This document shows, one piece after another, positions 60,628-64,000 of a DNA stretch of 64,000 nucleotides. Position numbers and translations under genes: made by a program. The notes under the pieces are model-generated. The model was not told where the DNA came from and made no database searches. It saw only the letters and a list, made by a program, of their open reading frames with translations. Within the stretch, counting starts at the first letter, position 1. The number at the start of each line of letters is the position of its first letter. Source of the stretch: Epiperipatus broadwayi. Its lineage: Eukaryota > Onychophora > Udeonychophora > Euonychophora > Peripatidae. The DNA lies in NCBI GenBank assembly GCA_028023455.1, contig JAQFVV010000180.1, positions 2,480,001-2,544,000 on the forward strand, given 5' to 3'.

Positions 60628-60867
60628 AACCACCAAACATCACATGATCACCATTTCTTATGCTTGCTCATAACTGTTATTAAAGCAGTCAAAACTCTCC
60701 ATACAGTAGTGCTCTTCACTGATGAAGGCAACAAGCCAGAAACTAGTCTGGAGATATTGAATGAGTATGCACTGTATGGGGATTTTTTGCACAAGCCTTC
60801 TGCAATCCATTGATTACTCTGACTTGCATTGAATGGCATTACTGTATGGAGAGTTTTGCCTGTTTTA
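60628..60867. mobile_element. Hammerhead repeat, short inverted form
   Basis: Opens with ACATCACATGATCACC and closes with GGAGAGTTTTGCCTGTTT. It is flanked by the exact 13-bp repeat ATATTTTATTTTA (60615-60627, 60868-60880). One end is only the first 80 nt; the other carries the ribozyme motif. Confidence 0.75.
60714..60753 (+). ncRNA. Hammerhead ribozyme-like motif, copy 6
   Basis: Plus strand: CTTCA, CTGATGA, A, GGC, AACAA, GCC, A, GAAAC, TA, GTC, TGGAG. Stem I pairs CTTCA with TGGAG. Compared with CCTCA/TGGGG both sides have changed (C-G to U-A), a compensatory change. Core intact. Confidence 0.7.
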
Positions 60868-61014
60868 ATATTTTATTTTATATTTATTTGGGTTTGATTA
60901 TTTATTTCAGTTTTATTAGCTTTTTCAATATATTTTGTTGTTTTTAGTTTTTTATTGTTTACATTTTTATGTTATTATTTATATAGTTATGTATTTTATT
61001 TTGTTTATTATATC

Positions 61015-61053
61015 ATAGCTCTGAAGAAGACTGCAGGACAGTTGAAATGTAGG
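61015..61053 (+). ncRNA. Hammerhead-like core in right PLE tail
   Basis: AGCT, CTGAAGA, ACTG/CAGT stem, GAAA, then TGTA. The conserved CTGANGA and GAAA blocks are present; stem III is not convincing. Fits the known presence of hammerheads in PLE terminal repeats. Confidence 0.45.
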
Positions 61054-61140
61054 TGTATGTTTATATGTACAAATAAAGGGTTTTGCTAAAAAGTGTTTGA
61101 AGTGGTTTGGATAAATTGTATTTATATAAGAATAGATATA

Positions 61141-61990
61141 GCTTTATAGTTATTAAAATTATTTTTACCACTAGATTTATAAACTGGTCTTACTATAGAT
61201 GTTTTTAATAATGTAGGAAACTCACTACTTTCTATTATTTTATTAATCGTGTAAATTATAATATCTGATAGAATATCATTATTTTTTATGCATACCATTC
61301 TTATTGTATCTATACCTGGGCTTATGTTAACTCCACATTCTTTTATGATTTCATATAAGTCTTCATTTCAATTTGGCATAAATATTGAATGAAGTTGACT
61401 ACTATATGTTTTTGAAATATTACTATGATGATCAATTTGTTTCAGTTTGTTAATTCTTTCTGCAAATATATTATTATAAGTATTTGCTAGAAGAAAACTA
61501 TCACTTATATTAAATTAGTTTTTTAAATCTTCATCATTTATATAACTTGATTTTTTAAATAATATTTCATTTATTTTTCTGCAAGTATTTATTTATGTCA
61601 TCTCTATTTTCATTTAAAAAATATTATAAAACAATCTTTTCTCTGTTCTTATCATAGAATTAATTTCATTTCTTAATGCCTTATATTAAAAACATAAATC
61701 ATGATTTTGTTGATTTTTTTTCCATTTTTTTTATAAGTTTTTTTTTTCTTGTATTCATTTCAATATATTTTTATTTATCCAATTAACATTGAACATTTTA
61801 TTATTATGTTTAATCATAATGATTTCTTATTACTTATTGTATACATCTTTGAAAATTTCTACAAACTTTTTATCCATAGTGTTAGTGCCATTATTTCTTT
61901 TGACTTCATTTCAGTCAGTTTTTTTGTAAAATTTTTTAAATAGTTTATTATTATATAATATCCATTTATTTTACACTATTTCTGATAATT
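61141..61990 (-). pseudogene. Jockey-like LINE, linker and RT first half
   Basis: Minus strand from 61.99 kb: NVNWINKNILKYIQEKKKL (the K-x-W-I-x-x-x-I linker), then GIDTIRM and EFPTLLKTSIVRPVYKSS, then NNYKAISI at the break. The second half continues at 55797. Stops and shifts throughout. Confidence 0.65.
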
Positions 61991-62489
61991 AATTATATTA
62001 TACTTTCTTTGAAATACATATAAAGATCTTTTTATTCTTGAATAATAGAAATGATAAAAACCTTGATAAAAACATTACGCCGTTCAAAGTTTTCTTCAAG
62101 CAATAAATGACGTGTTATAGTTAGCCATATTAAAAAAAAACCTCACAATATTTTTTTAATACCAATATTAAATATATCCATATCTACATCACAAAAATAG
62201 TAATCATAATATTAAATATCTTCTTTTTAATGGAAAATAATTACAGTATAGAATTTTTCTTCTTTAAATATTGACATATAGCCAAAAACATCTCATGTTA
62301 TAAAGAGAAACAAATTCCATAACCTAAGAGTAGAAAACAAAAAGCTATTAATATCTTAAAATCATTAATTAATATACAATAAAAATGATGTAAAATAAAA
62401 AATCATAATCTTCATTTTTATATTAATTATAAAATCCATGCAATATCATATATAAATATTAATGCATGTGCATACCTGAGCATATGAGT
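61991..62489. other. Unassigned AT-rich spacer
   Basis: May include decayed LINE sequence between the jockey-like linker and the endonuclease to the right. No motif seen. Confidence 0.4.
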
Positions 62490-63205
62490 ATTTGCATAAT
62501 GTGAACATTTCTTGTTTTCTGAGTCCTAATAATAATGTAATCTATTAAATGCTGCCATTGTTTTGAGTATGGATGTTTCCCTGTTGTTTGTAGTGATTTT
62601 TCTGCCTAAAGTGCTTGTGATAATCAATTCATGTGTTGTGTATAAATTTAATAATAACAAGCTAATGGAATTTATTGCCCAAATACTATTATTTCCAATA
62701 ACTTTTGGCCAAAGACTACTATTTGTACCAACACATGCATTAAGATCATGAAAAAGAACATTTCAAATTTTTAATAATATTGATGTAATAATGTTATCCA
62801 CCAAGGACTAAAAGCTTTCTTTTTCTGATATCTCTGAATCTAGGATTGAAGGATAGGCATTGGTATAATGAACTCTAGTACCATTATCTAAAGCAAGTTT
62901 TAAGATCATTAATTTTCTATTAATACAATGAAGAATTCCAATAATAGAAGGTACTACATTAAGTTTTACAGCAAGTTCAGTACCATACATTTTTCTTTTA
63001 CTGACTAACCCTGCCTTTCTAAAAAAATTTGCATCCATTCATTAGTTTTAATAAACTTTCTTTTCCTGGAAAATGAGTTTACTAAGAGCAGCTATATCAA
63101 TCTGAAATCATGGGAGTTCATTAACTACAAGTGCAGATCTTCATTTTGGTTATGAAAAGCTTGTACCAAGAATATTTTTTATATTCCATGTAACAATAGA
63201 AAAAA
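62490..63205 (-). pseudogene. LINE EEP endonuclease remnant
   Basis: Minus-strand order: VTWNIKNIL; SALVVNELP; FQIDIAALSK (catalytic Glu position is Lys); the frame 63038-62808 with MYGTELAVKLNVV and NRKLMILKLALDNGTRV; then NACVGTNSSLWPKVIG and ISLLLLNLYTTHELIITSTL. The order matches the endonuclease of the C2H2-tail LINE type. Inactive and lacks the S-D-H end. Confidence 0.7.
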
Positions 63206-63944
63206 AAATTACATTTATATTTTTGATACCTTTAGTAATATCATTGCCACTTACTATGTCACCACTACTGATATTATTTTTACTATTCTTATTATTCCTA
63301 TTGCTGAAATTAATATTCCACCAACCTAGCTAGACTGGATGAGATAGATCATTATTTTAAGTGTTTCCGTGGAAAGCAGGGTGATCACTAAATAGGACTG
63401 CCTAAACATAAATCTTTGCCAACCAAACATCCTGTGTCACTTAAATATAATTTAAAACATGACTTATTGGCAATTGTACTGCCACAAACAAAAAGCACAA
63501 CTAAGGACTGTTAGCCGACTAAGCCTGCCCCATCACTGCTTTTTAAATTCTCATAGGCTTGAGCTAAAGAAAATGGAAAGAAAAAATAAAGATTGAAATG
63601 AGAAATGTGGGTATAGTCAAGGAATGAAAATGTTACACAAGCATACAATTCCATTATCATAGTTATTATAAGATATCTGGTGGCATGAGAGATTCATAAT
63701 TACCATACCCAAAAATAACTTAAGTGATTAAAGGAAAAAAAGGAGATAGAAAAGATGGTCTTAAAACAGTACTTAACTTTTAATAGATCAGCATCTTATC
63801 CTTCATTGCACCTGGAGCAATTGGGAAGGCACAGTTTATTTGAAATTCACAGCTGGTCTTTATATCATCTAAATGCCTTTCCATTATCCCTATCTGTGGA
63901 GCCTATCAATAACTTGAATGTAGCATTTGACCCATATATTAATA
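63206..63944. other. Unassigned, somewhat less AT-rich sequence
   Basis: Could be the 5' untranslated region of the LINE to the left (63206-63600). A 69-codon frame at 63755-63964 has no recognisable domain. Confidence 0.35.
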
Positions 63945-64000
63945 GTTCTTTATATCTTTGTTAACTTTATGTTTATTATCATATTTATTTTAATGTTTAT
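63945..64000 (+). repeat. Start of another microexon-array intron segment
   Basis: TATCTTTGTTAACTTTATG and TTATTTTAATGTTTAT match intron sequence that lies shortly before exon blocks elsewhere (for example before 26956 and 33743). The window ends before any block. Confidence 0.55.

Larger units (their letters stand above)
57673..61128 (+). mobile_element. Penelope-like element, right inverted copy with three insertions
   Basis: Starts in the RT C-terminal part (NNQIAYLDVMFQKKLIDKK, frame 57588-57782). It then carries GIY-YIG near 58247-58345 (KCKQCLDNGVDNKYMGETK, RRLKQHMSD) and a long tail. It is split by an RTE LINE (58704-59815), a palindromic element (60307-60560) and a hammerhead repeat (60628-60867). 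Without these it is about the same length as the left copy. The whole pair is flanked by AGAATAGATATA at 55786-55797 and 61129-61140. Confidence 0.8.

Noticed and set aside
62563-62751. 62-codon plus-strand frame with a hydrophobic start resembling a signal peptide
   Set aside because: It is antisense to the LINE endonuclease stretch NACVGTNSSLWPKVIG and its neighbours.

Overview
The window looks like AT-rich, transposon-dense animal DNA (by eye about three quarters A+T). I see no ordinary multi-exon gene with recognisable long exons, no rRNA gene, no CRISPR array and nothing bacterial. Most of it is broken retrotransposon: Penelope-like elements (PLEs, with GIY-YIG domains), several LINE families (RTE-like, jockey-like, Tx1/L1-like and a type ending in a C2H2 finger), one Ty3/Gypsy element and several palindromic non-autonomous elements. 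The species cannot be fixed. PLEs, hammerhead motifs and microexons would suit an invertebrate such as a flatworm, arthropod or cnidarian.

Layout. 1-1.8 kb: end of an LTR retrotransposon and a possible LTR. 2.8-3.7 kb: composite palindrome. 4.6-6.0 kb: head-to-head PLE pair. 6.5-7.7 kb: cluster of a hammerhead-bearing repeat. 7.7-9.6 kb: PLE split by a palindromic element. 10.3-13.1 kb: two LINE remnants. 13.5-17.8 kb: decayed Gypsy element on the minus strand. 19.7-51.2 kb: array of tiny exon-like blocks in long repeated introns, broken by LINEs (21.5-24.2, 27.8-30.6, 36.7-40.0 kb), hammerhead repeats and a 1.1 kb inverted-repeat element (31.8-33.0 kb). 51.3-53.5 kb: LINE remnant. 54.2-62.0 kb: jockey-like LINE split by a 5.3 kb inverted PLE pair that itself holds three later insertions. 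62.5-63.2 kb: LINE endonuclease. The last 55 bases resemble the intron of the exon array again.

Two things stand out. First, 19.8-50.5 kb holds at least 17 exon-like blocks of 27 nt (one of 24 nt) with AG before and GT after. They are phase 1-1 and each encodes an acidic, threonine-rich nonapeptide such as DTTTEGIRT or ETTTENIPT. Modules of exon plus intron (about 385-475 nt) have been duplicated singly, and in the 33-48 kb part as tri-exon units of about 2 kb. This resembles the logic of schistosome micro-exon genes or aphid bicycle genes, but I recognise no family.

Second, a repeat with a monomer of about 455 nt carries a 40-nt motif that folds as a hammerhead ribozyme, with compensatory changes in stems I and II between copies. 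It occurs as direct tandem dimers and as inverted dimers, and five insertions have direct flanking repeats of 11-14 bp. That fits a retrozyme-like non-autonomous retroelement. PLE copies here carry similar hammerhead-like cores, so PLEs are a plausible source of its mobilising machinery.
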